The notes under the pieces are model-generated. The model saw nothing but the letters and a program-made list of their open reading frames with translations, made no database searches and had not been told where the DNA came from. Both the position numbers and the translations under genes were made by a program. A DNA stretch of 64,000 nt from Nomia melanderi (Eukaryota > Arthropoda > Insecta > Hymenoptera > Halictidae): contig NW_027475174.1 in NCBI RefSeq assembly GCF_051020985.1, positions 372,001 through 436,000 on the forward strand, read 5' to 3'. Shown piece by piece: positions 37,020 through 50,936 of this stretch (the first letter of the stretch is position 1; each line of letters starts with the position of its first letter).

Positions 37020-38539
37020 TAGGAAGCCCTGGCGCATGAATCTGTGCAGCGGGATCGACCTCGGACCACCAGGGGCCGAGAAAATCTCCGTCTCATAGGG
37101 CCAGACTGTCAGGGTCAGGGAAAAATCCCATATATAACGGGTGATATCTCGGGTGCCATTACAGATAGCGCAATAAATCAAAGTGCATTGTCTGTAGGAA
37201 GCACTGGCGCATGAATCTCTGCAGCGGGAACGACCTCGGACCACCAGAGGCCGAGAAAACCACCGTCTCATGGGGTCGGACACTCAGGGTCAGGGAAAAA
37301 TCCAATCTATCTCTGGTGATATCTCGGGTGCTATTAGAGATAGCGCAATAAACCAAAGTGAATTATCTGCGGGAGGCCCTGGCGCATGAATCAGTGCAGC
37401 GGCAACGACCTCGGACCACCAGGGGCCGAGAAAATCACCGTCTCATGGGGCCGGACTGTCAGGGTCAGGGAAAAATCCATTATATATCGGGTGATATCTC
37501 GGGTGCCATTACAGATAGCGCAATAAATCAAAGTGCATTGTCTGTAGGAAGCCCTGGCGCATGAATCTGTGCAGCGGGATCGACCTCGGACCACCAGGGG
37601 CCGAGAAAATCTCCGTCTCATAGGGCCAGACTGTCAGGGTCAGGGAAAAATCCCATATATAACGGGTGATATCTTGGGTGCCATTACAGATAGCGCAATA
37701 AATCAAAGTGCATTGTCTGTAGGAAGCACTGGCGCATGAATCTCTGCAGCGGGAACGACCTCGGACCACCAGAGGCCGAGAAAACCACCGTCTCATGGGG
37801 TCGGACACTCAGGGTCAGGGAAAAATCCAATATATATGTGGTGATATCTAGGGTGCTATTTGAGATAGCGCAATAAACCAAAGTGCATTGTCTGCAGGAT
37901 GCCCTGGCGCATGAATCTGTGCAGCGAGAACGACCTCGGACAACCAGGGGCCGAGAAAACCACCGTCTCATGCGGTCGGACACTCAGGGTCAGGGAAAAA
38001 TCCAATACATATGTGGTGATATCTCGGGTGCTATTACAGATAGCGCAATAAATCAAAGTGCATTGTCTGTAGGAGGCCCTGGTGCATGACTCTGCGCAGC
38101 GGGAACGACCTCGGACCACCAGGGGCCGAGAAAACTACCGTCTCATGGGGCCGGACACTCAGGGTCATGGAAAAATCCAATATCTATCTGGTGATATCTC
38201 GGGTGCTATTAGAGATAGCGCAATAAACCAAAGTGCATTGTCTGCAGGAGGCCCTGGCGCATGAATCTGTGCAGCGGGAACGACCTCGGACCACCAGGGT
38301 CCGAGAAAATCACCGTCTCATGGGGCCGGACTGTCAGGGTCAGGCAAAAATCCAATATATATCTGGTGATATCTCGGGTGCTATTAGAGATAGCGCAATA
38401 AACCAAAGTTCATTGCCTGCAGGATGCCCTGGCGCATGAGTCTGTGCAGCGGGAACGACCTCGGACCACCAGGGCCCGAGAAAACCACCGACACATGGGG
38501 CCGGACACTCAGGGTCGGGGAAAAATTCAGTATATGTCT

Positions 38540-39286
38540 GGTGATATCTCGGGTGCTTTTACAGATAGCGCAAAAAATCAAAGTGAATTGTCTGTAGGAG
38601 GCCCTGGCGCATGAAGCTGTGCAGCGGGAACGGCCTCGGACCACCAGGGGCCGAGAAAACCACCGTCTCATGGGGTCGGACACTCAGGGTCAGGGAAAAA
38701 TCCAATATATATCTGGTGATTTCTCGGGTGCTATTACAGATAGCGCAATAAATCAAAGTGCATTGTCTGTAGGAGGCCCTGGTTCATGAATCTGTGCAGC
38801 GGGAACGACCTCGGACCACCAGGGGCCGAGAAAACTACCGTCTCATGGGGCCGGACACTCAGGGTCAGGGAAAAATCCAATATATATCTGGTGATATCTC
38901 GGGTGCTATTAGAGATAGCGCAATAAATCAAAGTGCATTGTCTGTAGGAGGCCCTGGCGCATGAATCTGTTCAGCGGGCACGACCTCGGACCACCAGGGC
39001 CCGAGAAAACTAGTCTCATGGGGACGGACACTCAGGGTCAGGGAAAAATCCAATATATATCTGGTGATAACTCGGGTGCTATTAGAGATAGAGCAATAAA
39101 TCAAAGTGCATTGTCTGTAGTAGGCCCTGGCGCATGAATCTGTGCTGCGGGATCGACCTCGGACCATCAGGGGCCGAGAAAACCACCGTCACATGGGGTC
39201 GGACACTCAGGGTCAGGGAAAAATCCAATATATATCTGGTGATATCTCGAGTGCTATTACAGATAGCGCAATAAATCAAAGTGCAT
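38540..39286 (+). repeat. 0.75-kb block, copy 2 (offset 2,798 bp)
   Basis: Partner of 35,742-36,488. Private changes include 'gcgggcacgacc' near 38,977. Confidence 0.8.
38961..39133 (+). repeat. 173-bp monomer with ACTAGT deletion allele
   Basis: Site at 39,009-39,014, on the same linked haplotype. Confidence 0.85.
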
Positions 39287-39658
39287 TGTCTTTAGGAGGC
39301 CCTGGCGCATGAATCTGTGCAGCGGGATCGTCCTCGGACCACCAGGGGCCGAGAAAATCACCGTCTCATGGGGCCGGACTGTCAGGGTCAGGGAAAAATC
39401 CAATATATATGTGGTGATATCTAGGGTGCTATTAGAGGTAGCGCAATAATCCAAAGTGCATTGTCTGCCGGACGCCCTGGCGCATGAGTCTGTGCAGCCG
39501 GAACGACCTCGGACCACCAGGGGCCGAGAAAACCACCGTCTCATGGGGCCGGACACTCAGGGTCATGGAAAAATCCAATATATATCTGGTGATATCTCGG
39601 GTGCTATTAGAGATAGCGCAATAAACCAAAGTGCATTGTCTGCAGGATGCCCTGGCGC

Positions 39659-40183
39659 ATGAATCTGTGCACCGGGAACGACCTCGGACCACCAGGGGCC
39701 GAGAAAATCTCCGTCTCATGGCGCCTGACTGTCAGGGTCAGGGAAAAATCCCATATATAACGGGTGATATCTCGGGTGCCATTACAGATAGCGCAATAAA
39801 TCAAAGTGCATTGTCTGTAGGAAGCACTGGCGCATGAATCTCTGCAGCGGGATCGACCTCGGACCACCAGGGGCCGAGAAAATCACCGTCTCATGGGGCC
39901 GGACTGTCAGGGTCAGGGAAAAATCCAATATATATCTGGTGATATCTGGGGTGCTATTAGAGATATTGCAATAAACCAAAGTCCATTGGCTGCAGGAGGC
40001 CCTGGCGCATGAATCTGTGCAGCGGGAACGACCTCGGACCACCAGGGGCCGAGAAAACCACCGTCTCATGGGGTCGGACACTCAGGGTCAGGGAAAAATC
40101 CAATATATATGTGGTGATATCTCGGGTGCTATTACAGATAGCGCAATAAATCAAAGTGCATTGTCTGTAGGAGGCCCTGGCGC
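39659..40183 (+). repeat. m1-m2-m3 trimer core (rightmost)
   Basis: m1 39,659, m2 39,834, m3 40,009. m1 has the private 'gtgcaccggg' start. Confidence 0.75.
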
Positions 40184-40533
40184 ATGAATCTGTGCAGCGG
40201 GATCGTCCTCGGACCACCAGGGGCCGAGAAAATCACCGTCTCATGGGGCCGGACTGTCAGGGTCAGGGAAAAATCCAATATATATCTGGCGATATCTGGG
40301 GTGCTATTAGAGATATCGCAATAAACCAAAGTCCATTGGCTGCAGGAGGCCCTGGCGCATGAATCTGTGCAGCGGGAACGACCTCGGACCACCAGGGTCC
40401 GAGAAAACCACCGTCTCATAGGGTCGGACACTCAGGGTCAGGGAAAAATCCAATATATATGTGGTGATATCTCGGGTGCTATTACAGATAGCGCAATAAA
40501 TCAAAGTGCATTGTCTGTAGGAGGCCCTGGCGC
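39834..40533 (+). repeat. Tandem m2-m3 dimers (2 x 350 bp)
   Basis: Units at 39,834, 40,009, 40,184 and 40,359 alternate m2/m3. This block overlaps the rightmost trimer core. Confidence 0.7.
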
Positions 40534-40928
40534 ATGAATCTGTGCAGCGGGAACGACCACGGACCACCAGGGGCCGAGAAAACCAACGTCTCATGGGGTC
40601 GGACACTCAGGGTCAGGGAAAAATCCAATATATATGTGGTGATATCTCGGGTGCTATTACAGATAGCGCAATAAACCAAAGTGCATTGTCTGCAGGAGGC
40701 CCTGGCGCATGAATCTGTGCAGCGGGAACGACCTCGGACCACCAGGGGCCGAGAAAACTACCGTCTCATGTGGTCGGACACTCAGGGTCAGGGAAAAATC
40801 CAATATATATGTGGTGATATCTAGGGTGCTATTAGAGATAGCGCAATAAACCAAAGTGCATTGTCTGCAGGAGGCCCTGGCGCATGAATCTGTGCAGCGA
40901 GAACGACCTCGGACCACCAGGGGCCGAG

Positions 40929-41503
40929 AAAACCACCGACACATGGGGCCGGACACTCAGGGTCGGGGAAAAATTCAGTATATGTCTGGTGATATCTCGG
41001 GTGCTCTTACAGATAGCGCACTAAAACAAAGTGAATTATCTGCAGGGGGCCCCGGCGCATGAATCTGTGCAGCGGGAACGACCTCGGACCACCAGGGGCC
41101 GAGAAAACCACCGACACATGGGGCCGGACTGTCAGGGTCAGGGAAAAATCCAATATATATCTGGTGATATCTTGGGTGCTATTACAGATAGCGCAATAAA
41201 TCAAAGTGCATTGTCTGTAGGAGGCTCTGGCGCATGAATCTGTGCAGCGGGAACGACCTCGGACCACCAGGGGCCGAGAAAACCAACGTCTCATGGGGTC
41301 GGACACTCAGGGTCAGGGAAAAATCCAATATATATGTGGTGATATCTCGGGTGCTATTACAGATAGCGCAAAAAATCAAAGTGAATTGTCTGTAGGAGGC
41401 CCTGGCGCATGAAGCTGTGCAGCGGGAACGACCTCGGACCACCAGGGGCCGAGAAAACCACCGTCTCATGGGGTCGGACACTCAGGGTCAGGGAAAAATC
41501 CAA
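40929..41503 (+). repeat. 0.57-kb block, copy 1 (offset 1,398 bp)
   Basis: Matches 42,327-42,901 through 'gcactaaaacaaag', 'gatatcttgggtg' and 'gaagctgtgcag'. The offset is 8 units minus the 2-bp deletion at 41,982. Confidence 0.75.
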
Positions 41504-41933
41504 TATATATGTGGTGATATCTCGGGTGCTTTTACAGATAGCGCAAAAAATCAAAGTGAATTGTCTGTAGGAGGCCCTGGCGCATGAAGCTGTGCAGCGG
41601 GAACGGCCTCGGACCACCAGGGGCCGAGAAAACCACCGTCTCATGGGGTCGGACACTCAGGGTCAGGGAAACATCCAATATATATCTGGTGATTTCTCGG
41701 GTGCTATAAGAGATAGCGCAATAAACCAAAGTGAATTATCTGCAGGTGGCCCTGGCGCATGAATCTGTGCAGCGGGAACGACCTCGGACCACCAGGGGCC
41801 GAGAAAACCACCGTCTCATGGGGTCGGACACTCAGGGTCAGGGAAAAATCCAATATATATCTGGTGATATCTCGGGTGCTATTAGAGATAGCGCAATAAA
41901 TCAAAGTGCATTGTCTGTAGGAGGCCCTGGCGC

Positions 41934-42106
41934 ATGAATCTGTTCAGCGGGAACGACCTCGGACCACCAGGGCCCGAGAAAACTAGTCTCATGGGGCCGG
42001 ACACTCAGGGTCAGGGAAAAATCCAATATATATCTGGTGATATCTCGGGTGCTATTAGAGATAGCGCAATAAATCAAAGTGCATTGCCTGCAGGATGACC
42101 TGGCGC
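41934..42106 (+). repeat. 173-bp monomer with ACTAGT deletion allele
   Basis: Site at 41,982-41,987, same head markers, but the right half carries different alleles. Confidence 0.85.
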
Positions 42107-42326
42107 TTGAGTCTGTGCAGCGGGAACGACCTCGGACCACCAGGGGCCGAGAAAACCACCGTCTCATGGGGCGGGACCCTCAGGGTCATGGAAAAATCCA
42201 ATATATATCTGGTGATATCTCGGGTGCTATTAGAGATAGCGCAATAAACCAAAGTGCATTGCCTGCAGGATGCCCTGGCGCATGAGTCTGTGCAGCGGGA
42301 ACGACCTCGGACCACCAGGGCCCGAG

Positions 42327-42901
42327 ACAACCACCGACACATGGGGCCGGACACTCAGGGTCGGGGAAAAATTCAGTATATGTCTGGTGATATCTCGGGT
42401 GCTCTTACAGATAGCGCACTAAAACAAAGTGAATTATCTGCAGGGGGCCCCGGCGCATGAATCTGTGCAGCGGGAACGACCTCGGACCACCAGGGGCCGA
42501 GAAAACCACCGACACATGGGGCCGGACTGTCAGGGTCAGGGAAAAATCCAATATATATCTGGTGATATCTTGGGTGCTATTACAGATAGCGCAATAAATC
42601 AAAGTGCATTGTCTGTAGGAGGCTCTGGCGCATGAATCTGTGCAGCGGGAACGACCTCGGACCACCAGGGGCCGAGAAAACCAACGTCTCATGGGGTCGG
42701 ACACTCAGGGTCAGGGAAAAATCCAATATATATGTGGTGATATCTCGGGTGCTATTACAGATAGCGCAAAAAATCAAAGTGAATTGTCTGTAGGAGGCCC
42801 TGGCGCATGAAGCTGTGCAGCGGGAACGACCTCGGACCACCAGGGGCCGAGAAAACCACCATCTCATGGGGTCGGACACTCAGGGTCAGGGAAAAATCCA
42901 A
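42327..42901 (+). repeat. 0.57-kb block, copy 2 (offset 1,398 bp)
   Basis: Partner of 40,929-41,503. Confidence 0.75.
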
Positions 42902-43680
42902 TCTATCTCTGGTGATATCTCGGGTCCTATTAGAGATAGCGCAATAAACCAAAGTGAATTATCTGCGGGAGGCCCTGGCGCATGAATCAGTGCAGCGGCA
43001 ACGACCTCGGACCACCAGGGGCCGAGAAAACCACCGTCTCATGCGGTCGGACACTCAGGGTCAGGGAAAAATCCAATATATATCTGGTGATATCTCGGGT
43101 GCTATTAGAGATAGCGCAATAATCCAAAGTGCATTGTCTGCCGGACGCCCTGGCGTATGAGTCTGTGCAGCGGGAACGACCTCGGACCACCAGGGGCCGA
43201 GAAAACCACCGTCTCATGGGGTCGGACACTCAGGGTCAGGGAAAAATCCAATATATATCTGGTGATATCTCGGGTGCTATTAGAGATAGCGCAATAATCC
43301 AAAGTGCATTGTCTGCAGGAGGCCCTGGCGCATGAATCTGTGCAGCGGCAACGACCTCGGACAACCAGGGGCCGAGAAAACCACCGTCTCATGCGGTCGG
43401 ACACTCAGGGTCAGGGAAAAATCCAATATATATGTGGTGATATCTCGGGAGCTATTACAGATAGCGCAATAAACCAAAGTGCATTGTCTGCAGGAGGCCC
43501 TGGCGCATGAATCTGTGCAGCGGGAACGACCTCGGACCACCAGGGGCCGAGAAAACCACCGTCTCATGGGGACGGACACTCAGGGTCAGGGAAAAATCCA
43601 ATATATATGTGGTGATATCTCGGGTGCTATTACAGATAGCGCAATAAACCAAAGTGCATTGTCTGCAGGAGGCCCTGGCG

Positions 43681-46226
43681 CATGAATCTGTGCCGCGGGA
43701 ACGACCTCGGACCACCATGGGCCGAGAAAACAACCGTCTCATGGGGCCGGACTGTCAGGGTCAGGGAAAAATCCAATATATATCCGGTGATATCTCGGGT
43801 GCTATTAGAGATAGCGGAATAAACCAAAGTTCATTGTCTGTAGGAGGCCCTGGCGCATGAATCTGTGCAGGGGGACCGACCTCGGACCCCCAGAGGTCGA
43901 GAAAACCACCGTCTCATGGGGCCGGACACTCAGGGTCTGCGGAAAATCCAATATATATATGGTGATATCTCGGGTGCTACTACAGATAGCGCAATAAATC
44001 AAAGTGCATTATCTGTAGGAGGCCCTGGCACATGAATCTGTGCCGCGGGAACGACCTCGGAGCACCATGGGCCGAGAAAACAACCGTCTCATGGGGCCGG
44101 ACACTCAGGGTCAGGGCAAAATCCAATATATATCTGGTGATATCTCGGGTGCTATTAGAGATAGCGCAATAAATCAAAGTGCATTGTCTGCAGGAGGCCC
44201 TTGCGCATGAATCTGTGCAGCGGGAACAACCTCGGAAAACCAGGGGCCGAGAAAATCACCGTCTCATGGGGCCGGACTGTCAGGGTCAGGGAAAAATCCA
44301 ATATATATCCGGTGATATCTCGGGTGCTATTAGAGATAGCGGAATGAACCAAAGTGAATTATCTGCAGGGGGTGCTGGCGCATGAATCTGTGCAGCGGGA
44401 TCGACCTCGGACCACGAGGGACCGAGAAAACCACCGACACATGGGGCCGGACTGTCAGGGTCAGGGAAAAATCCAATATATATCTGGTGATATCTCGCGA
44501 GCTATTAGAGATAGCGCAATAAATCACAGTGCATTCTCTGTAGGAGGCACTAGCGAATGAATCTGGGCAGCAGGAACGACCTCGGACCACCTGGCGCCGA
44601 GAAAATTACAGATATTCGGAATCCGTCAACCAAGGTCATGTAAAAATCCAGCATATATCTGGTGATATCTCGGGTACTATTAGAGATAGCGCAATAAACC
44701 AAAGTGCATTGTCTGCAGGAGGCACTGGCGAATGAATCTGTGCAGCAGGAACGACCTCGAACCACTAGGGGCCGAGAAAACCACAGTCTCATGGGGCCGG
44801 ACACACATGGTCAGGGGAAAATCCAATATATATCTGGTGATATCTCGGGTGCTATTAGAGATAGCGCAATAAACCAACGTGAATTATCTGCAGGAGGCCC
44901 TGGCGCATGAATACGTGCAGCGGGAACGACCTCGGACCACCAGGGGCCGAGAAAATCACCGTCTCATGGGGCCGGACACTCAGGGTCAGGGATAAATCCA
45001 ATATATAACTGGTGATATCTCGGGTGCTATTACAGATAGCGCAATAAATCAAAGTGCATTGTCTGTAGGAGGCCCTGGCGCATGAATCTGTGCAGCGGGA
45101 ACGACCTCGGACCACCAGGGGCCGAGAAAATCACCGTCTCATGGTGCCGGTCTGTCAGGGTCCGGGAAAAATCCAATATATATCTGGTGATATCTCGGGT
45201 GCTATTAGAGATAGCGCAATAAATCAAAGTGCATTGTCTGTAGGAGGTACTGGCGAATGAATCTGTGCAGCAGGAACGACCTCGGACCAGTAGGGGCCGA
45301 GAAAACCACCGTCTCATGCGGCCGGACTGTCCGGGTCAGGGAAAAATCCAATATATATTTGGTGATATCTCGGTTGCTATTAGAGATAGCACGATGAATC
45401 AAAGTGCATTGTCTGCAGGAGGCCCTGGCGCATGTATACGTGCAGCGGGAACGACCTCGGACCACCAGGGGCCGAGAAAACCACCGTCTCATGGGGCCGG
45501 ACACTCAGGGTCATGGAAAAATCCAATATATATCTGGTGATATCTCGGGTGCTATTGGAGATAGCGCAATAAACCAAAGTGCATTGCCTGTAGGAGGTAC
45601 TGGCGAATGAATCTGTGCAGCAGGAACGACCTCGGACCACTAGGGGCCGAGAAAACCACCGTCTCATGGGGCCGGACACTCAGGGTCGGGGAAAAATCCA
45701 ATATATATCTGGTGATATCTCGGGTGCTATTAGAGATAGTGCAATAAATCAAAGTGCATTGTCTGTAGGAGGCACTGGCGAATGAATCTGTGAAGCAGGA
45801 ACGACCTGGAACCACTAGGGGCCGAGAAAACCACCGTCTCATGGGGCCGGACACTCAGGGTCGGGGAAAAATCCAATATATATCTGGTGATATCTCGGGT
45901 GCTATTAGAGATAGCGCAATAAACCAACGTGAATTATCTGCAGGAGGCCCTGGCGCATGAATACGTGCAGCGGGAACGACCTCGGACCACCAGGGGCCGA
46001 GAAAACCACAGGCTCATGGGGCCGGACCCTCAGGGTCTGGGGAAAATCCAATATATATCTGGTGATATCTCTGGTGCTATTAGAGATAGCGCAATAAACC
46101 AACGTGAATTATCTGCAGCAGGCCCTGGCGCATGAATACGTGCAGCGGGAACGACCTCGGACCACCAGGGGCCGAGAAAATCACCGTCTCATGGGGCCGG
46201 ACTGTCTGGGTCAGGGAAAAATCCAA
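43681..46226 (+). repeat. Largest duplicated block, copy 1 (about 2.5 kb)
   Basis: Matches 48,231-50,951, at offset 4,550 bp up to about 44,710 and 4,725 bp after. Rare shared alleles: 'gtgcagggggaccg', 'cagaggtcgag', 'gtctgcggaaaatc', 'gcgagctattag' and 'tatttggtgatatc'. Very few substitutions are visible. Confidence 0.85.
44557..44731 (+). repeat. D-B divergent monomer
   Basis: The allele reads 'ccgtcaaccaaggtcatg', followed by 'gatatctcgggtactatt'. Inside the large 4,550-bp-offset duplication. Confidence 0.85.
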
Positions 46227-46980
46227 TATATATCTGGTGATATCTCGGGTGCTATTAGAGATAGTGCAATAAATCAAAATGCATTGTCTGTAGGAGGCAC
46301 TGGCGAATGAATCTGTGCAGCAGGAACGACCTTGGACCACTAGGGGACGAGAAAACCACCGTCTCATGGGGCCGGACACTCAGGGTCGGGGAAAAATCCA
46401 ATATATATCTGGTGATATCTCGGGTGCTATTAGAGATAGCGCAATAAATCAAAGTGCATTGTCTGTAGGAGGCACTGGCGAATGAATCTGTGCAGCAGGA
46501 ACGACCTCGGACCACCAGGGGCCGAGAAAATCACCCTCTCATGGTGCCGGACTGTCAGGGTCCGGGAAAAATCCAATATATATCTGGTGATATCTCGGGT
46601 GCTATTAGAGATAGCGCAATAAATCAAAGTGCATTGTCTGTAGGAGGTACTGGCGAATGAATCTGTGCAGCAGGAACGACCTCGGACCAGTAGGGGCCGA
46701 GAAAACCACCGTCTCATGGGGCCGGACTGTCCGGGTCAGGGAAAAATCCAATATATATTTGGTGATATCTCGGGTGCTATTACAGATAGTGCAATAAATC
46801 AAAGTGCATTGTCTGTAGGAGGCCCTGGCGCATGAATCTGTGCAGCGGGAACGACCTCGGACCACCAGGGGCCGAGAAAATCACCGTCTCATGGGGCCGG
46901 ACTGTCTGGGTCAGGGAAAAATCCAATATATATCTGGTGATATCTCGGGTGCTATTAGAGATAGTGCAATAAATCAAAAT

Positions 46981-47580
46981 GCATTGTCTGTAGGAGGCAC
47001 TGGCGAATGAATCTGTGCAGCAGGAACGACCTTGGACCACTAGGGGCCGAGAAAACCACCGTCTCATGGGGCCGGACACTCAGGGTCGGGGAAAAATCCA
47101 ATATATATCTGGTGATATCACGGGTGCTATTAGAGATAGCGCAATAAACCAACGTGAATTATCTGCAGGAGGCCCTGGCGCATGAATACGTGCAGCGGGA
47201 ACGACCTCGGACCACCAGGGGCCGAGAAAACCACCGTCTCATGGGGCCGGACACTCAGGGTCGGGGAAAAATCCAATATATATCTGGTGATATCTCGGGT
47301 GCTATGAGAGATAGCGCAATAATCCAAAGTGAATTATCTGCAGGAGGCCCTGGCGCATGAATACTTGCAGCGGGAACGACCTCGGACCACCAGGGGCCGA
47401 GAAAACCACCGTCTCATGGGGCCGGACACTCAGGGTCATGGAAAAATCCAATATATATCTGGTGATATCTCGGGTGCTATTACAGATAGCGCACTAATCC
47501 AAAGTGAATTATCTGCAGGAGGCCCTGGCGCATGAATCTGTGCACCGGGAACGACCTCGGACCACCAGGGGCCGAGAAAA
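46981..47580 (+). repeat. 0.6-kb block, copy 1 (offset 6,300 bp)
   Basis: Matches 53,281-53,880 with about two substitutions. Shares 'gctatgagagatagc', 'aatacttgcag' and 'gtgcaccggg'. Confidence 0.8.
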
Positions 47581-49106
47581 TCACCGTCTCATGGGGCCTG
47601 ACTGTCAGGGTCAGGGAAAAATCCAATATATAACGGGTGATATCTCGGGTGCCATTACAGATAGCGCAATAAACCAAAGTGCATTGTCTGCAGGAGGCCC
47701 TGGCGCATGAATCTGTGCAGCGGGAACGACCTCGGACCACCAGGGGCCGAGAAAACCACCGTCTCATGGAGTCGGACACTCCGGGTCAGGGAAAAATCCA
47801 ATATATATCTGGTGATATCTCGCGTGCTATAAGAGAAAGCGCAATAAACCAAAGTGAATTATCTGCAGGAGGCCCTGGCGCATGAATCTGTGCAGCGGGA
47901 ACGACCTCGGACCACCAGGGGCCGAGAAAACCACCGTCTCATGGGGTCGGACACTCAGGGTCATGGAAAAATACAATATATATCTGGTGATATCTCGGGT
48001 GCTATTAGAGATAGCGCAATAAACAAAAGTGCATTGTCTGCAGGAGGCCCTGGCGCATGAATCTGTGCAGCGGGAACGACCTCGGACCACCAGGGGCCGA
48101 GAAAATCTCCGTCTCATGGGGCCGGACACTCAGGGTCTGCGGAAAATCCAATATATATATGGTGATATCTCGGGTGCCACTACAGATAGCGCAATAAATC
48201 AAAGTGCATTATCTATAGGAGGCCCTGGCACATGAATCTGTGCCGCGGGAACGACCTCGGACCACCATGGGCCGAGAAAACAACCGTCTCATGGGGCCGG
48301 ACTGTCAGGGTCAGGGAAAAATCCAATATATATCCGGTGATATCTCGGGTGCTATTAGAGATAGCGGAATAAACCAAAGTTCATTGTCTGTAGGAGGCCC
48401 TGGCGCATGAATCTGTGCAGGGGGACCGACCTCGGACCCCCAGAGGTCGAGAAAACCACCGTCTCATGGGGCCGGACACTCAGGGTCTGCGGAAAATCCA
48501 ATATATATATGGTGATATCTCGGGTGCTACTACAGATAGCGCAATAAATCAAAGTGCATTATCTGTAGGAGGCCCTGGCACATGAATCTGTGCCGCGGGA
48601 ACGACCTCGGAGCACCATGGGCCGAGAAAACAACCGTCTCATGGGGCCGGACACTCAGGGTCAGGGCAAAATCCAATATATATCTGGTGATATCTCGGGT
48701 GCTATTAGAGATAGCGCAATAAATCAAAGTGCATTGTCTGCAGGAGGCCCTTGCGCATGAATCTGTGCAGCGGGAACAACCTCGGAAAACCAGGGGCCGA
48801 GAAAATCACCGTCTCATGGGGCCGGACTGTCAGGGTCAGGGAAAAATCCAATATATATCCGGTGATATCTCGGGTGCTATTAGAGATAGCGGAATGAACC
48901 AAAGTGAATTATCTGCAGGGGGTGCTGGCGCATGAATCTGTGCAGCGGGATCGACCTCGGACCACGAGGGACCGAGAAAACCACCGACACATGGGGCCGG
49001 ACTGTCAGGGTCAGGGAAAAATCCAATATATATCTGGTGATATCTCGCGAGCTATTAGAGATAGCGCAATAAATCACAGTGCATTCTCTGTAGGAGGCAC
49101 TAGCGA

Positions 49107-49281
49107 ATGAATCTGGGCAGCAGGAACGACCTCGGACCACCTGGCGCCGAGAAAATTACAGATATTCGGAATCCGTCAACCAAGGTCATGTAAAAATCCA
49201 GCATATATCTGGTGATATCTCGGGTACTATTAGAGATAGCGCAATAAACCAAAGTGCATTGTCTGTAGGAGGCCCTGGCGC
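49107..49281 (+). repeat. D-B divergent monomer
   Basis: Copy of the 44,557 unit. An extra monomer lies just after it in this copy. Confidence 0.85.
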
Positions 49282-49437
49282 ATGAATCTGTGCAGCGGGA
49301 TCGACCTCGGACAACCAGGGGCCGAGAAAACCACCGTCTGATGGGGTCGGACACTCAGGGTCAGGGAAAAATCCAATATATATCTGGTGATATCTCGGGT
49401 GCTATTAGAGATAGCGCAATAAACCAAAGTGCATTGT
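49263..49437 (+). repeat. Extra monomer in copy 2 of the largest duplication
   Basis: It is absent from copy 1, between 44,711 and 44,720. It has 'gatcgacctcggacaacc' and 'gtctgatggggtcgg', alleles of a different monomer type. It was gained, or lost from copy 1, as exactly one unit. Confidence 0.75.
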
Positions 49438-50936
49438 CTGCAGGAGGCACTGGCGAATGAATCTGTGCAGCAGGAACGACCTCGAACCACTAGGGGCCGA
49501 GAAAACCACAGTCTCATGGGGCCGGACACACATGGTCAGGGGAAAATCCAATATATATCTGGTGATATCTCGGGTGCTATTAGAGATAGCGCAATAAACC
49601 AACGTGAATTATCTGCAGGAGGCCCTGGCGCATGAATACGTGCAGCGGGAACGACCTCGGACCACCAGGGGCCGAGAAAATCACCGTCTCATGGGGCCGG
49701 ACACTCAGGGTCAGGGATAAATCCAATATATAACTGGTGATATCTCGGGTGCTATTACAGATAGCGCAATAAATCAAAGTGCATTGTCTGTAGGAGGCCC
49801 TGGCGCATGAATCTGTGCAGCGGGAACGACCTCGGACCACCAGGGGCCGAGAAAATCACCGTCTCATGGTGCCGGTCTGTCAGGGTCCGGGAAAAATCCA
49901 ATATATATCTGGTGATATCTCGGGTGCTATTAGAGATAGCGCAATAAATCAAAGTGCATTGTCTGTAGGAGGTACTGGCGAATGAATCTGTGCAGCAGGA
50001 ACGACCTCGGACCAGTAGGGGCCGAGAAAACCACCGTCTCATGCGGCCGGACTGTCCGGGTCAGGGAAAAATCCAATATATATTTGGTGATATCTCGGGT
50101 GCTATTAGAGATAGCACGATGAATCAAAGTGCATTGTCTGCAGGAGGCCCTGGCGCATGTATACGTGCAGCGGGAACGACCTCGGACCACCAGGGGCCGA
50201 GAAAACCACCGTCTCATGGGGCCGGACACTCAGGGTCATGGAAAAATCCAATATATATCTGGTGATATCTCGGGTGCTATTGGAGATAGCGCAATAAACC
50301 AAAGTGCATTGCCTGTAGGAGGTACTGGCGAATGAATCTGTGCAGCAGGAACGACCTCGGACCACTAGGGGCCGAGAAAACCACCGTCTCATGGGGCCGG
50401 ACACTCAGGGTCGGGGAAAAATCCAATATATATCTGGTGATATCTCGGGTGCTATTAGAGATAGAGCAATAAATCATAGTGCATTGTCTGTAGGAGGCAC
50501 TGGCGAATGAATCTGTGAAGCAGGAACGACCTGGAACCACTAGGGGCCGAGAAAACCACCGTCTCATGGGGCCGGACACTCAGGGTCGGGGAAAAATCCA
50601 ATATATATCTGGTGATATCTCGGGTGCTATTAGAGATAGCGCAATAAACCAACGTGAATTATCTGCAGGAGGCCCTGGCGCATGAATACGTGCAGCGGGA
50701 ACGACCTCGGACCACCAGGGGCCGAGAAAACCACAGGCTCATGGGGCCGGACCCTCAGGGTCTGGGGAAAATCCAATATATATCTGGTGATATCTCTGGT
50801 GCTATTAGAGATAGCGCAATAAACCAACGTGAATTATCTGCAGCAGGCCCTGGCGCATGAATACGTGCAGCGGGAACGACCTCGGACCACCAGGGGCCGA
50901 GAAAATCACCGTCTCATGGGGCCGGACTGTCTGGGT

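Larger units (their letters stand above)
18762..43680 (+). repeat. Region 3: higher-order-repeat subarray
   Basis: The m1-m2-m3 core and the m1-m5 pentamer recur here, mixed with other duplicated blocks. Marker alleles: 'ggcgcctgac' (m1), 'ccattggctg' (m2), 'gggatcgtcctcgg' (m4), 'gtctgtgcagccgg' (m5). The right half adds 'gcactaaaacgaag' units and the ACTAGT deletion allele. There are no D-type monomers from 25,839 to 44,556. No genes are present. Confidence 0.7.
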
